From positions 1 to 5,010 of the forward strand of contig JAIFMH010000280.1 in NCBI GenBank assembly GCA_020048595.1: a stretch of 5,010 nucleotides of DNA. Direction: 5' to 3'. Made by a program: the position numbers and the translations under genes. A model generated the notes under the pieces. It was not told the DNA's origin and made no database searches. It was given only the letters and a program-made list of their open reading frames with translations. Source of the DNA: Bacteroidota bacterium (GTDB taxonomy: Bacteria; Bacteroidota; Bacteroidia; Bacteroidales; UBA4417). Each line of letters starts with the position of its first letter. Within the stretch, counting starts at the first letter, position 1. Shown piece by piece: positions 1-4,971 of this stretch.

Positions 1-770
1 GAATCTGTCATCCCTGTATTTTTAAAAACAACGGCCATACTAATAATCCCATCCAATGTGTTTTTAGTCACAGTAGACAAGGATAATCCAAGCCGATAAT
101 AGTCCATTGCAAGTGCATATTGTTTTTTCTGAGCATGAATATGACCGAGATAATAATAAGGGATGCTCCAATTCCGGTTATCGGTTCTTTTACTATCCAG
201 GGCATAGGCTTTCTGTAAATACAGCAATGCCGAATCCGGTTGATTCAATTTGAAATAGGCTTCGCCAATGGTGCCGTTTACAAATATGTTCAGATCACCA
301 GTTTGTTCAAATCGCACAATTCCGGGATATGATTTTGATTTATAATAATAGTCTAATGCTTTTTGATAATTTTCGGAATAAAAATATACATTACCGATAC
401 AAAAATTAGAAAGAGCCACCCTTTCGTACAATTTCAGGTTTTCGCATAATTGCAATGCTTTTAATTGAATTTGCAGCGCCTCGTAGAAATTTCCTTTTAC
501 CGCAAGGGTTTCTCCCATAATTTGTAAAATAGTAATTTCTCCGGTTGTGTACTGTATGCGTCGGGCTAAAGCGAGAGCCTGTAATGAATATTCTAAAGCA
601 GAGTCAGGGTTGGTCCACTGGTAATCCCAACAGAGTTGTACCATTGTTTTAACTTTATTGGTATCTTCTCCGGCTTTGTTTAATTCCAGTTTTAAGCTGT
701 CAATTTTGGATTGTGCATGGCTATTCAATGCGATGATCAGGCAAAGTACATATGAAAATATTTTTTTCAT
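1..770 (-). CDS. TPR-repeat protein with signal peptide, N-terminal part (runs off window)
   Basis: The reading frame is open for 256 codons from ATG at 770 to the window edge with no stop, so the C-terminus is missing. Residues 1-19 form a typical signal peptide (MKKIF start, hydrophobic core, S-H-A before Q20). The rest reads as about five consecutive tetratricopeptide-like helical hairpins, at roughly residues 40-73, 78-112, 118-150, 160-193 and 201-235. Each carries the usual pattern, for example G-E-T-L-A...G-N-F-Y-E-A-L and G-N-V-Y-F...N-Y-Q-K-A-L-D-Y-Y. In Bacteroidota, exported N-terminal TPR arrays of this kind are often followed by a transmembrane helix and then either a histidine kinase or a LuxR-type DNA-binding domain. 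Which of these follows here, if either, cannot be seen. No Shine-Dalgarno precedes the start, which is usual for this group. A perfect 16-base palindrome lies 62 bases upstream and may be an operator. The TPR call is firm; the signalling role is inference. Confidence 0.85.
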   Translation of the reverse strand, partial: MKKIFSYVLCLIIALNSHAQSKIDSLKLELNKAGEDTNKVKTMVQLCWDYQWTNPDSALEYSLQALALARRIQYTTGEITILQIMGETLAVKGNFYEALQIQLKALQLCENLKLYERVALSNFCIGNVYFYSENYQKALDYYYKSKSYPGIVRFEQTGDLNIFVNGTIGEAYFKLNQPDSALLYLQKAYALDSKRTDNRNWSIPYYYLGHIHAQKKQYALAMDYYRLGLSLSTVTKNTLDGIISMAVVFKNTGMTD

Positions 771-831
771 GTGTTATTATTTATTTTTTTACGGGTCACA
801 TGGAATACGCCATAATATCATTCTCGGTTGG

Positions 832-847
832 TGAGAAAATTTTCTCA
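832..847. repeat. 16-bp perfect palindrome upstream of TPR gene
   Basis: TGAGAAAATTTTCTCA is a perfect inverted repeat with no spacer, lying in the 136-base gap between the small membrane gene ending at 907 and the TPR gene starting at 770. A palindrome without a loop makes a poor RNA hairpin, so a binding site for a dimeric DNA-binding protein is the more natural reading. The AT-rich centre means chance occurrence cannot be excluded. Confidence 0.4.
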
Positions 848-906
848 TGGCTATTTCATGTGTCTGCTTTTTAATCAGAGCGGCAAGCTCTTTATAAATT
901 TACGGC

Positions 907-1287
907 TCACTTTTCATTATTCAATCTTCTGGTTAAAAACCAGTATATGATATAAAACAAACCCGGTGCTGCCAGTCCGTCAATCATTACGTTAAAGATA
1001 AGATCAGGCCGCATGACATGAAAACCAATAATCCCGGCGATAGTAATTAAGCCTCCCAGGCCTTCCCATTTCCAGGCAATTCCCAACCCTATAATTACCG
1101 AAACCGGAAAGAAAGCAAATGAGATCATTTCGGATTCCGAATTGAATTTTCCTAATGGTTCGCCATCTCCTGTTAGTGATGCAATTAAATGTGCTCCAAC
1201 AAAAAACACTAAAAAAGCAAGGCTGATTGAACCCCATATCCTGGCTATCCAGCGAATGTTCTGAGCAGTTTGTTTATTATTTTTCAT
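907..1287 (-). CDS. small four-helix membrane protein, AWKWE family (paralogue A)
   Basis: This 126-residue protein is of unknown function. A basic N-terminus (K2, K5, R12, R16) is followed by four predicted membrane helices at about residues 17-38, 54-70, 77-92 and 98-118, and a basic C-terminal tail (R120, R121, K126). This suggests that both ends face the cytoplasm. The signature A-W-K-W-E lies at 71-75, in the short turn between helices 2 and 3, and is followed by a Gly-Gly pair. The next gene upstream has the same signature and the same four-helix plan, and a more diverged third copy lies beyond it. The overall look recalls Bacteroidota DUF-type membrane proteins whose N-terminus reads IARIW; I cannot fix the family name from sequence alone. 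Unusually for this window the ATG start has a full AGGAGG five bases upstream, and a candidate promoter sits further up, so it is probably expressed on its own. Confidence 0.8.
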   Translation of the reverse strand: MKNNKQTAQNIRWIARIWGSISLAFLVFFVGAHLIASLTGDGEPLGKFNSESEMISFAFFPVSVIIGLGIAWKWEGLGGLITIAGIIGFHVMRPDLIFNVMIDGLAAPGLFYIIYWFLTRRLNNEK

Positions 1288-1292
1288 AGTAC

Positions 1293-1298
1293 CCTCCT
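1293..1298 (-). promoter_or_regulatory. strong Shine-Dalgarno AGGAGG for paralogue A
   Basis: On the minus strand AGGAGG is followed by the five-base spacer GTACT and then ATG. This fixes the start of the 126-residue membrane protein. No other gene in the window has a comparable site. Confidence 0.65.
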
Positions 1299-1331
1299 GT
1301 TTTTTTGAAATATGCCAACCGAATCTTTAAC

Positions 1332-1360
1332 TAAATATAACTTGTGTTATATGCTGCCAA
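1332..1360 (-). promoter_or_regulatory. candidate Bacteroidota-type promoter for paralogue A
   Basis: On the minus strand TTG (1358-1360), an 18-base spacer and TATATTTA (1332-1339) approximate the Bacteroidota primary-sigma pattern of TTG at -33 and TAnnTTTG at -7. The last base of the -7 element is A rather than G. Transcription would start near 1325, leaving a leader of just under 40 bases that contains the AGGAGG site. It rests on a motif match alone. Confidence 0.4.
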
Positions 1361-1364
1361 TATT

Positions 1365-1387
1365 ATCTTTGGATTATTAATCTTTGG
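1365..1387. repeat. direct repeat ATCTTTGG, 15-base period
   Basis: ATCTTTGG occurs at 1365-1372 and again at 1380-1387, separated by ATTATTA. The pair lies between the stop of paralogue B and the candidate promoter of paralogue A, a few bases upstream of its -33 element. It could be a tandem regulator site, but it is short and AT-rich. Confidence 0.25.
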
Positions 1388-1394
1388 TTTTCTG

Positions 1395-1760
1395 TCACGT
1401 TTTTTGATTTAATGCTTTGCTCCTGTATCCCACAAAAATGAAAAGAATTGCATTTGCCGGAAATATGAATATCATCACCAGCGCAGATGGATTAACTATG
1501 AATAAAGCTATGAATGCAAGAAGCGAGAGACTTCCACCTATTAATTCCCATTTCCATGCAAGAACTAATCCCAGAAGTCCGATACCAAATAAGGTTAATT
1601 GTATGATTGTATCTAAGGTCATCGGTGCTGATGAAGCCTTTTTGGCACTTTGCATCGTTTCTCCGATAAACATCACCAAAGCGAAGCCCACAAAAATTGC
1701 ACTCAGAACACGTGCAATGATGCGTGGAATTTTCATCGGGGTTTTTGAATTTGTTTTCAT
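1395..1760 (-). CDS. small four-helix membrane protein, AWKWE family (paralogue B)
   Basis: This 121-residue protein is of unknown function. It has a basic N-terminus (K2, K6, K10, R13, R17), four predicted membrane helices at about residues 15-36, 50-67, 73-89 and 94-111, and a basic tail (R113, K115, K120). A-W-K-W-E at 68-72 followed by G75-G76 is identical in position and context to the neighbouring paralogue A. Both also share an I-A-R motif leading into helix 1. The ATG at 1760 is preceded by an A-rich stretch (GATAAAAAA) rather than a Shine-Dalgarno, as is common in Bacteroidota. An internal ATG at codon 9 (1736) is a possible alternative but would remove little. A probable terminator of the upstream gene lies about 90 bases before the start, so it may have its own promoter. 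A weak match (TTG, 22 bases, TAATTTTA) overlaps the T-tract of that terminator. A long plus-strand frame over this gene is a shadow. Confidence 0.78.
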   Translation of the reverse strand: MKTNSKTPMKIPRIIARVLSAIFVGFALVMFIGETMQSAKKASSAPMTLDTIIQLTLFGIGLLGLVLAWKWELIGGSLSLLAFIALFIVNPSALVMIFIFPANAILFIFVGYRSKALNQKT

Positions 1761-1850
1761 TTTTTTATCGTTAGTGATTATTGTGTTGCCTCTGCACTAT
1801 CCAATTTCAAGTTTTTTATTAAAATTAGTTTTCTATTGGTTGCATTTAAC

Positions 1851-1877
1851 AAAAAGCTAAACGCTACTTTGGCGTTT
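1851..1877 (-). terminator. probable intrinsic terminator after paralogue C
   Basis: On the minus strand AAACGC (1877-1872), a seven-base loop and GCGTTT (1864-1859) form a six-base-pair stem, followed after AGC by TTTTT (1855-1851). It begins 12 bases beyond the stop codon of the membrane gene ending at 1889. The stem is short and the three-base gap before the T-run weakens it. Confidence 0.5.
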
Positions 1878-1888
1878 TCTCGGTTCGT

Positions 1889-2332
1889 TCACTCTCCGGA
1901 AGTTTTGCCTTCAGGTTCTGTGGCTGAAGCAGATGCTTCCCTTTTCTTTTTCCTGTATCCGGAAATTATAAATAGAATGCCAAGGATCAAAAGTGGCAAT
2001 CCAAAGCCAACACCTCCACCACGATCATGTACCGCAATGAAAAGTGCCAGGTACCACATGACAAGCCACCAGAAAATGAAAATTATTCCTGCAACGAATT
2101 CGTTCTTCCAGGCCACATAATAACCAATCAGGAAAAGTAAAAACGCTACGTTTATTACGATGCTTTCCGAATTATACGGATCGTGATTGTCATTTAAGTT
2201 AAAATCTATGATGTAAAACATGTACAACACGCCATATATGGTAAGTGCTATTAGCAGTTTCGAAATTATTTTCTTCTTTTCATACCGCCGTGTAGCAGGA
2301 TTTGAATTAACACCGGAAACCTGATTTTTCAT
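1889..2332 (-). CDS. small four-helix membrane protein, AWKNE variant (paralogue C)
   Basis: This 147-residue protein is of unknown function, counted from ATG at 2332. The frame is open upstream to a TTG at 2365, but those extra 11 codons overlap the -7 element of a candidate promoter, so the ATG is preferred. After a polar, basic N-terminus (R15, R16, K19-K21), four hydrophobic helices are predicted at about 22-42, 58-75, 79-101 and 110-126. A K-K-K-R cluster (128-131) and a Ser/Glu-rich tail follow. A-W-K-N-E at 74-78 sits between helices 2 and 3, as AWKWE does in the two downstream genes. An N-S-E-S segment before helix 2 (54-57) is also found at the same place in paralogue A (49-52). These shared points and the identical plan suggest an old duplication, although overall identity is low. 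It is clearly a membrane protein; its family assignment is inference. Confidence 0.75.
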   Translation of the reverse strand: MKNQVSGVNSNPATRRYEKKKIISKLLIALTIYGVLYMFYIIDFNLNDNHDPYNSESIVINVAFLLFLIGYYVAWKNEFVAGIIFIFWWLVMWYLALFIAVHDRGGGVGFGLPLLILGILFIISGYRKKKREASASATEPEGKTSGE

Positions 2333-2362
2333 AGCAATACTGATTAGAACTAAGATCCAGCT

Positions 2363-2394
2363 CAAAGTATAATCTCATATTGTAAAAATCAAAA
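2363..2394 (-). promoter_or_regulatory. candidate Bacteroidota-type promoter for paralogue C
   Basis: On the minus strand TTTTG (2390-2394), an 18-base spacer and TATACTTTG (2363-2371) resemble the -33/-7 pattern. The -7 element has one extra base between TA and TTTG. Transcription would start near 2356, about two dozen bases before the ATG at 2332 and downstream of the alternative TTG codon. Confidence 0.35.
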
Positions 2395-2432
2395 GGCAGG
2401 GGAAGCAGTCATTTATTATATTTCCTGTCTTT
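2392..2432 (-). terminator. weak terminator-like inverted repeat after lipoprotein gene
   Basis: On the minus strand AAAGACAGG (2432-2424) can pair with CCTGCCTTT (2400-2392) with one A-C mismatch, across a loop of about 23 bases. The tail TGATTTTT is T-rich. It lies 28 bases beyond the stop of the SnoaL-like gene. The long loop and the mismatch make this a low-confidence call; it also overlaps the -33 element of the next candidate promoter. Confidence 0.22.
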
Positions 2433-2459
2433 ATACTGTCGGTTACTTTACTTTCTTCG

Positions 2460-2975
2460 TTATTTCCTGGCTTCTTTTGCCGGTTCTTTCTCCGGTGGTG
2501 TAATAGAATACCCCATCTGCCTTAACCATAACAGGTTGTTATTGGCCAGCCATTCGTCCTTAATCTTGTTGTCTTTAAAATGAACGATTGAAATCCCTTT
2601 TCCTTTAAGTTTTATTGTATCATTGTCGGCCCTGGTTGCCGTTATTGACCACAAAACAGCTAGCTGATCTTTGTCTCCAAACTTTTCTTCAACCACTACT
2701 TTAAAATCGGGAAATGAGGATCGGGTTCCAGACACTTCTTTTTTAAAGGCTTCAATCCCCTTTAATGCCTCATAGTTTGGGCTTGCAATATATTCATAGT
2801 CAGTGGCAAGCACTGTTTCAATACCATCAAAGTTACCTGTATTCCAGATGGACAGGTACTTTTCAAGGGTTTCGTCTTGTACTTTTGTAGGATACTGTGG
2901 ATTGCATCCCACCATGAAGACCACGGCAATAGCCATAAAAATCAGGCTCTTTCTAAGATTTTTCATGTTTTTCAT
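2460..2975 (-). CDS. SnoaL/NTF2-like domain lipoprotein
   Basis: The 171-residue product begins with a basic N-terminus, a hydrophobic stretch (residues 11-22) and the lipobox M-V-G-C with C24 as the lipidated cysteine. The residues just after C24 (N-P-Q-Y) lack the acidic surface-export pattern known in some Bacteroidota, so a periplasm-facing lipoprotein is more likely. Residues 34-158 match the SnoaL-like/ester cyclase branch of the NTF2-like fold: an opening helix (E-K-Y-L-S-I-W-N), L-K-G-I-E-A-F near 72-77, S-F-P-D-F near 87-91, then strands ending in F-K-D-N-K-I-K-D-E-W. Many such proteins have no proven enzyme activity, and here neither substrate nor catalysis can be stated. Two ATG codons (2975 and 2966) give nearly the same signal; neither has a Shine-Dalgarno. 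It stands alone between a 371-base gap and the small membrane genes. The polar tail after 158 is Glu/Lys-rich. Confidence 0.82.
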   Translation of the reverse strand: MKNMKNLRKSLIFMAIAVVFMVGCNPQYPTKVQDETLEKYLSIWNTGNFDGIETVLATDYEYIASPNYEALKGIEAFKKEVSGTRSSFPDFKVVVEEKFGDKDQLAVLWSITATRADNDTIKLKGKGISIVHFKDNKIKDEWLANNNLLWLRQMGYSITPPEKEPAKEARK

Positions 2976-3346
2976 GTTTTAAATGAGTATAATTTTTATT
3001 GATATTAAAAGGACTTTTCACGCCACACTTTTCTCTATCCTGAGAGACAGAAGAGATGACCAGTCAATAAAAACGTAAAAGTAGGGTGTATCAGCAACCA
3101 AGTAAATTCATTATCCGGGTATTGATGCAAAATGCAGAATAGTTACATCAGAAACAGCTTAAAAGCCGGGCGAAAAGGATTTTTCGAAGCCAAGCAGAAT
3201 GCGGATTATAGACTTAGTTGTAAAAGAGAACGTAAATATACAATTTTTTAGAATAATTAGCAATAGGGATCAGGATGTATTACTAAATCATGCAAAAATT
3301 AAATTGAACTGACCTATTAAAAATATATATCTGATTAGTTTGAAGA
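2976..3346. other. 371-base gap without a convincing gene
   Basis: This stretch separates the sigma operon from the lipoprotein gene. Minus-strand ATG frames here are only a few codons long. The longest plus-strand ATG frame noticed is 37 codons (3199-3312) without a good ribosome site. No clear terminator follows the sigma operon. A candidate promoter at 3233-3263 would produce a leader of about 250 bases before the lipoprotein start, so an untranslated regulatory leader or small RNA is possible but unproven. A short hairpin (CGAAAA, four bases, TTTTCG at 3171-3186) is the only clear inverted repeat I saw. Confidence 0.5.
3233..3263 (-). promoter_or_regulatory. candidate promoter upstream of lipoprotein gene
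   Basis: On the minus strand TTG (3261-3263), a 20-base spacer and TATATTTA (3233-3240) approximate the Bacteroidota -33/-7 pattern. The -7 octamer is identical to the one proposed for paralogue A. Transcription from it would begin near 3226 and read about 250 bases before the lipoprotein start. Confidence 0.35.
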
Positions 3347-3889
3347 CTATTTGGAGTCCGGTTTCTGCTGCCCGAAACGATTGCGGTATCCTTTACCATT
3401 TCCTTTTCCCTGGCCCTTTCCTTTCCCAGTTTGTTCAAACCCGTACAACCCGGCATAAATCTGCGAAAGCTTTAACGTTTGTTCCGGTGTGCATACTTTC
3501 TTCAAATCGAGGAACTGTTTTATATTGGCCATCTGCAGTTTTTTCTGCTCATTTACCACATCGTTGGTGAGTTGTATTAAAACAGCAGAATCTGTGTCAT
3601 CCTTCGAGAGTTCATCCAGAAGTTCAGCTTTCTTTTCCCTTATGGCTTCAACAATGGGCTCGCTCGAAGCCTGGTAGGTTGCATTTATCTTATTTACTGC
3701 AAGGGATTGATCAGGTGTTAAGCCTAACTCCTGTTGCAGTACTACGCCTCTTTTCAGCCCTGAACCAGGCATAGGTTCACCGGCAGGTTTCCGCATATAA
3801 ATAAAATAGGTAGCCAATGCCGTGATATTGATAAGCACAAGGAAGATCAGTATCCAGAAAATCAGTCGGTTATTGTTGAAAATATTCAT
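3347..3889 (-). CDS. membrane-tethered Spy/CpxP/CnrX-like periplasmic protein
   Basis: This 180-residue protein has a single N-terminal membrane helix (about 9-31) after N-N-N-R, so the remainder should lie in the periplasm. The soluble part is mostly helical and charged, as in the heavy-metal-resistance/Spy/CpxP family. L-T-P-D-Q at 57-61 matches the LTxxQ motif of CpxP/Spy, and a second related motif, C-T-P-E-Q, lies at 133-137, the family's usual paired arrangement. Residues 155-167 form a Gly-Lys repeat (GKGKGQGKGNGKG), followed by a basic tail. There is no histidine in the whole protein and only one cysteine, so metal binding like that of CnrX is not supported. It is the third gene of the sigma operon, starting 11 bases after the anti-sigma stop. 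By analogy with CnrX and CpxP it may sense envelope conditions or damp the response; that role is inference. Confidence 0.8.
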   Translation of the reverse strand: MNIFNNNRLIFWILIFLVLINITALATYFIYMRKPAGEPMPGSGLKRGVVLQQELGLTPDQSLAVNKINATYQASSEPIVEAIREKKAELLDELSKDDTDSAVLIQLTNDVVNEQKKLQMANIKQFLDLKKVCTPEQTLKLSQIYAGLYGFEQTGKGKGQGKGNGKGYRNRFGQQKPDSK

Positions 3890-3900
3890 GGGAACAGGAT

Positions 3901-4350
3901 TTATTCGGTGAAGTATATAATATCGTCAGTCATAAATTCAGGAACATTCAGATCACTTCTTACTGACTCTGTCATTTCTTCGTTCTGGCTGTATTGCGAA
4001 GTTGTGCCCGCGAAATCGGAACCTATAAAGAATCCGATTGTTAATGCTGCCGCAACTCCTGCACTGATTAAGGCGGGCTGCAGAATCCTTCCGAAAACAG
4101 AACTGGCCGACTTTTGCCGTTTCTCCAACCTGGATTCTATTCCCTGCATAATACGTGTTTCGGCAAAAGGTCGAGGTTCGATGGACTTCTGCTCTTCCAA
4201 TAAAATCAGTACACTTTTAAAATCAGCAACCATTGCTGCACATTCAGCACATTCGGCCACATGCTTGTCGAGCTGTTGCAGCAAAACGGGAGGTAAATCT
4301 TTTTCTACGTAAGCGAATACGTTTTCGTGTAATAACTTGCAGTTTTCCAT
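3901..4350 (-). CDS. zinc-finger anti-sigma factor, single-pass membrane protein
   Basis: This 149-residue protein should bind and inactivate the sigma factor encoded just upstream. Residues 1-50 form the anti-sigma zinc-finger domain with H30-x3-C34-x2-C37; C4 or H8 could supply the fourth ligand. A helical linker containing R-P-F-A-E-T-R-I-M (60-68) is characteristic of Bacteroidota anti-sigma factors. One membrane helix follows at about 89-110, then a periplasmic tail of about 40 residues ending in an acidic, aromatic segment (D-D-I-I-Y-F-T-E). Release of the sigma factor would occur through a change in, or cleavage of, this protein. The ATG at 4350 follows the sigma stop codon by a single base (TAG-C-ATG), a layout that favours translational coupling and matched amounts of both proteins. 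The domain identity is clear; the signal is unknown. Confidence 0.9.
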   Translation of the reverse strand: MENCKLLHENVFAYVEKDLPPVLLQQLDKHVAECAECAAMVADFKSVLILLEEQKSIEPRPFAETRIMQGIESRLEKRQKSASSVFGRILQPALISAGVAAALTIGFFIGSDFAGTTSQYSQNEEMTESVRSDLNVPEFMTDDIIYFTE

Positions 4351-4351
4351 G

Positions 4352-4936
4352 CTATTTGTTGTTTGAATATTCAGAGAACTGAACTATTAACTTCTTTTGT
4401 AGGTTTTGTTTCGCCCGCTGCAGCAATGATTCAACGCTGGGTAGGCTGAGGTTCATGATTTCGGTAATTTCCCTGTACGACAGTTCTTCATATTTGCTGA
4501 GGATAAATGCTGTTTTTTGATTCTCAGGCAGACTGTTTACCGCTTTTTCAAGAATCTGACGTCTTTCGTTATTCTCAAATGTTTTATCGTATTCTGAAGG
4601 CTCCGCGACTCTTGTTTCTGATGGGCTGTCGCCTTTTCGGAAAAAGGATTCAAACTGATGAACAAGCTGTTTCCGTTTGTTTTTCCGTATGAAGTTGAGC
4701 GATTTGTTTACCGTAAGCCTGTAAATCCAGGTTGATAATGAAGAAGCGCCTTTAAATGATCCTGCCGATTCGATAATCTCGATGCAAACATCCTGGGCCA
4801 GGTCTTCGGCATCATCCATATTTTGAAGCAGGTGAAAGGCCGTATTGATAACTTGCTTGTGGTATTTGCTTACCAGGAACCGGATGACAGTTTTGTCATT
4901 GTTCAATATTCCGGCAATCAGTTCCTGGTCAGTCAT
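4352..4936 (-). CDS. RNA polymerase ECF (sigma-70 family) sigma factor
   Basis: The 194-residue protein is the usual ECF size with only sigma regions 2 and 4. Region 2 covers about 17-90: D-D-A-E-D-L-A-Q-D-V (41-50) is the core-binding helix, and the W70-I-Y-R-L-T-V-N segment, running to the basic R84-K-N-K-R-K, is the -10 recognition part. A polar linker (about 92-122) leads to region 4 (124-182) with L-P-E-N-Q-K-T-A-F (136-144) and the helix-turn-helix L-S-Y-R-E-I-T-E-I-M...S-V-E-S-L-L-Q-R-A. The ATG at 4936 has no Shine-Dalgarno. A GAACTT-N16-TCTA match directly upstream would fit autoregulation. The anti-sigma gene follows after one base, then the Spy-like gene, so the three form one operon. 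Its regulon cannot be read here, though an envelope-stress type role is likely. Confidence 0.93.
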   Translation of the reverse strand: MTDQELIAGILNNDKTVIRFLVSKYHKQVINTAFHLLQNMDDAEDLAQDVCIEIIESAGSFKGASSLSTWIYRLTVNKSLNFIRKNKRKQLVHQFESFFRKGDSPSETRVAEPSEYDKTFENNERRQILEKAVNSLPENQKTAFILSKYEELSYREITEIMNLSLPSVESLLQRAKQNLQKKLIVQFSEYSNNK

Positions 4937-4945
4937 CCGTTTAAA

Positions 4946-4971
4946 TAGAGGTTGAAAATTATCTGAAGTTC
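4946..4971 (-). promoter_or_regulatory. candidate ECF-type promoter of the sigma operon
   Basis: On the minus strand GAACTT (4966-4971), exactly 16 bases and TCTA (4946-4949) match the form of classic ECF sigma-E promoters (GGAACTT-N15/16-TCTRA). The start of transcription would fall only a few bases before, or at, the ATG at 4936, giving an almost leaderless message. Bacteroidota ECF consensus sequences are less well known, so this is suggestive only. Confidence 0.35.

Noticed and set aside
877..891. Hairpin AGAGC/GCTCT just beyond the stop of paralogue A
   Set aside because: The five-base-pair stem is followed on the minus strand by GATTAAAAA rather than a T-run, so it does not qualify as an intrinsic terminator for that gene.
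1004..1237. 77-codon minus-strand frame inside paralogue A
   Set aside because: It is a shifted frame fully within the 126-residue membrane protein, with no recognisable domain and no ribosome site.
1417..1860. 147-codon plus-strand frame
   Set aside because: It lies opposite paralogue B, whose four-helix pattern and AWKWE motif match its neighbour. The plus-strand translation shows no recognisable domain and spans the terminator at 1851-1877.
1836..2120. 94-codon plus-strand frame
   Set aside because: It is antisense to paralogue C and has no domain; it is best explained as a shadow of the minus-strand membrane gene.
3171..3186. Hairpin CGAAAA-GGAT-TTTTCG
   Set aside because: Only six mostly A-T pairs with no T-run after it in either direction; too weak to call a terminator or riboswitch.
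3199..3312. 37-codon plus-strand ATG frame in the intergenic gap
   Set aside because: No good ribosome site, no recognisable motif, and it is alone on the plus strand opposite a candidate promoter; chance in AT-rich DNA is more likely.
3410..3425. GGNAAR-like DNA repeat considered as a tandem repeat or array
   Set aside because: It is the coding sequence of the Gly-Lys tail of the Spy-like protein, not an independent repeat element. No CRISPR-type repeats, insertion-sequence ends or tRNA/rRNA genes were seen in the window.
3340..3677. Two plus-strand frames opposite the Spy-like gene
   Set aside because: Both fall antisense to a gene with clear family motifs and operon position; their translations have no domain features.
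3908..4312. 134-codon plus-strand frame
   Set aside because: It is antisense to the anti-sigma gene, whose H-x3-C-x2-C motif and membrane helix are unambiguous.
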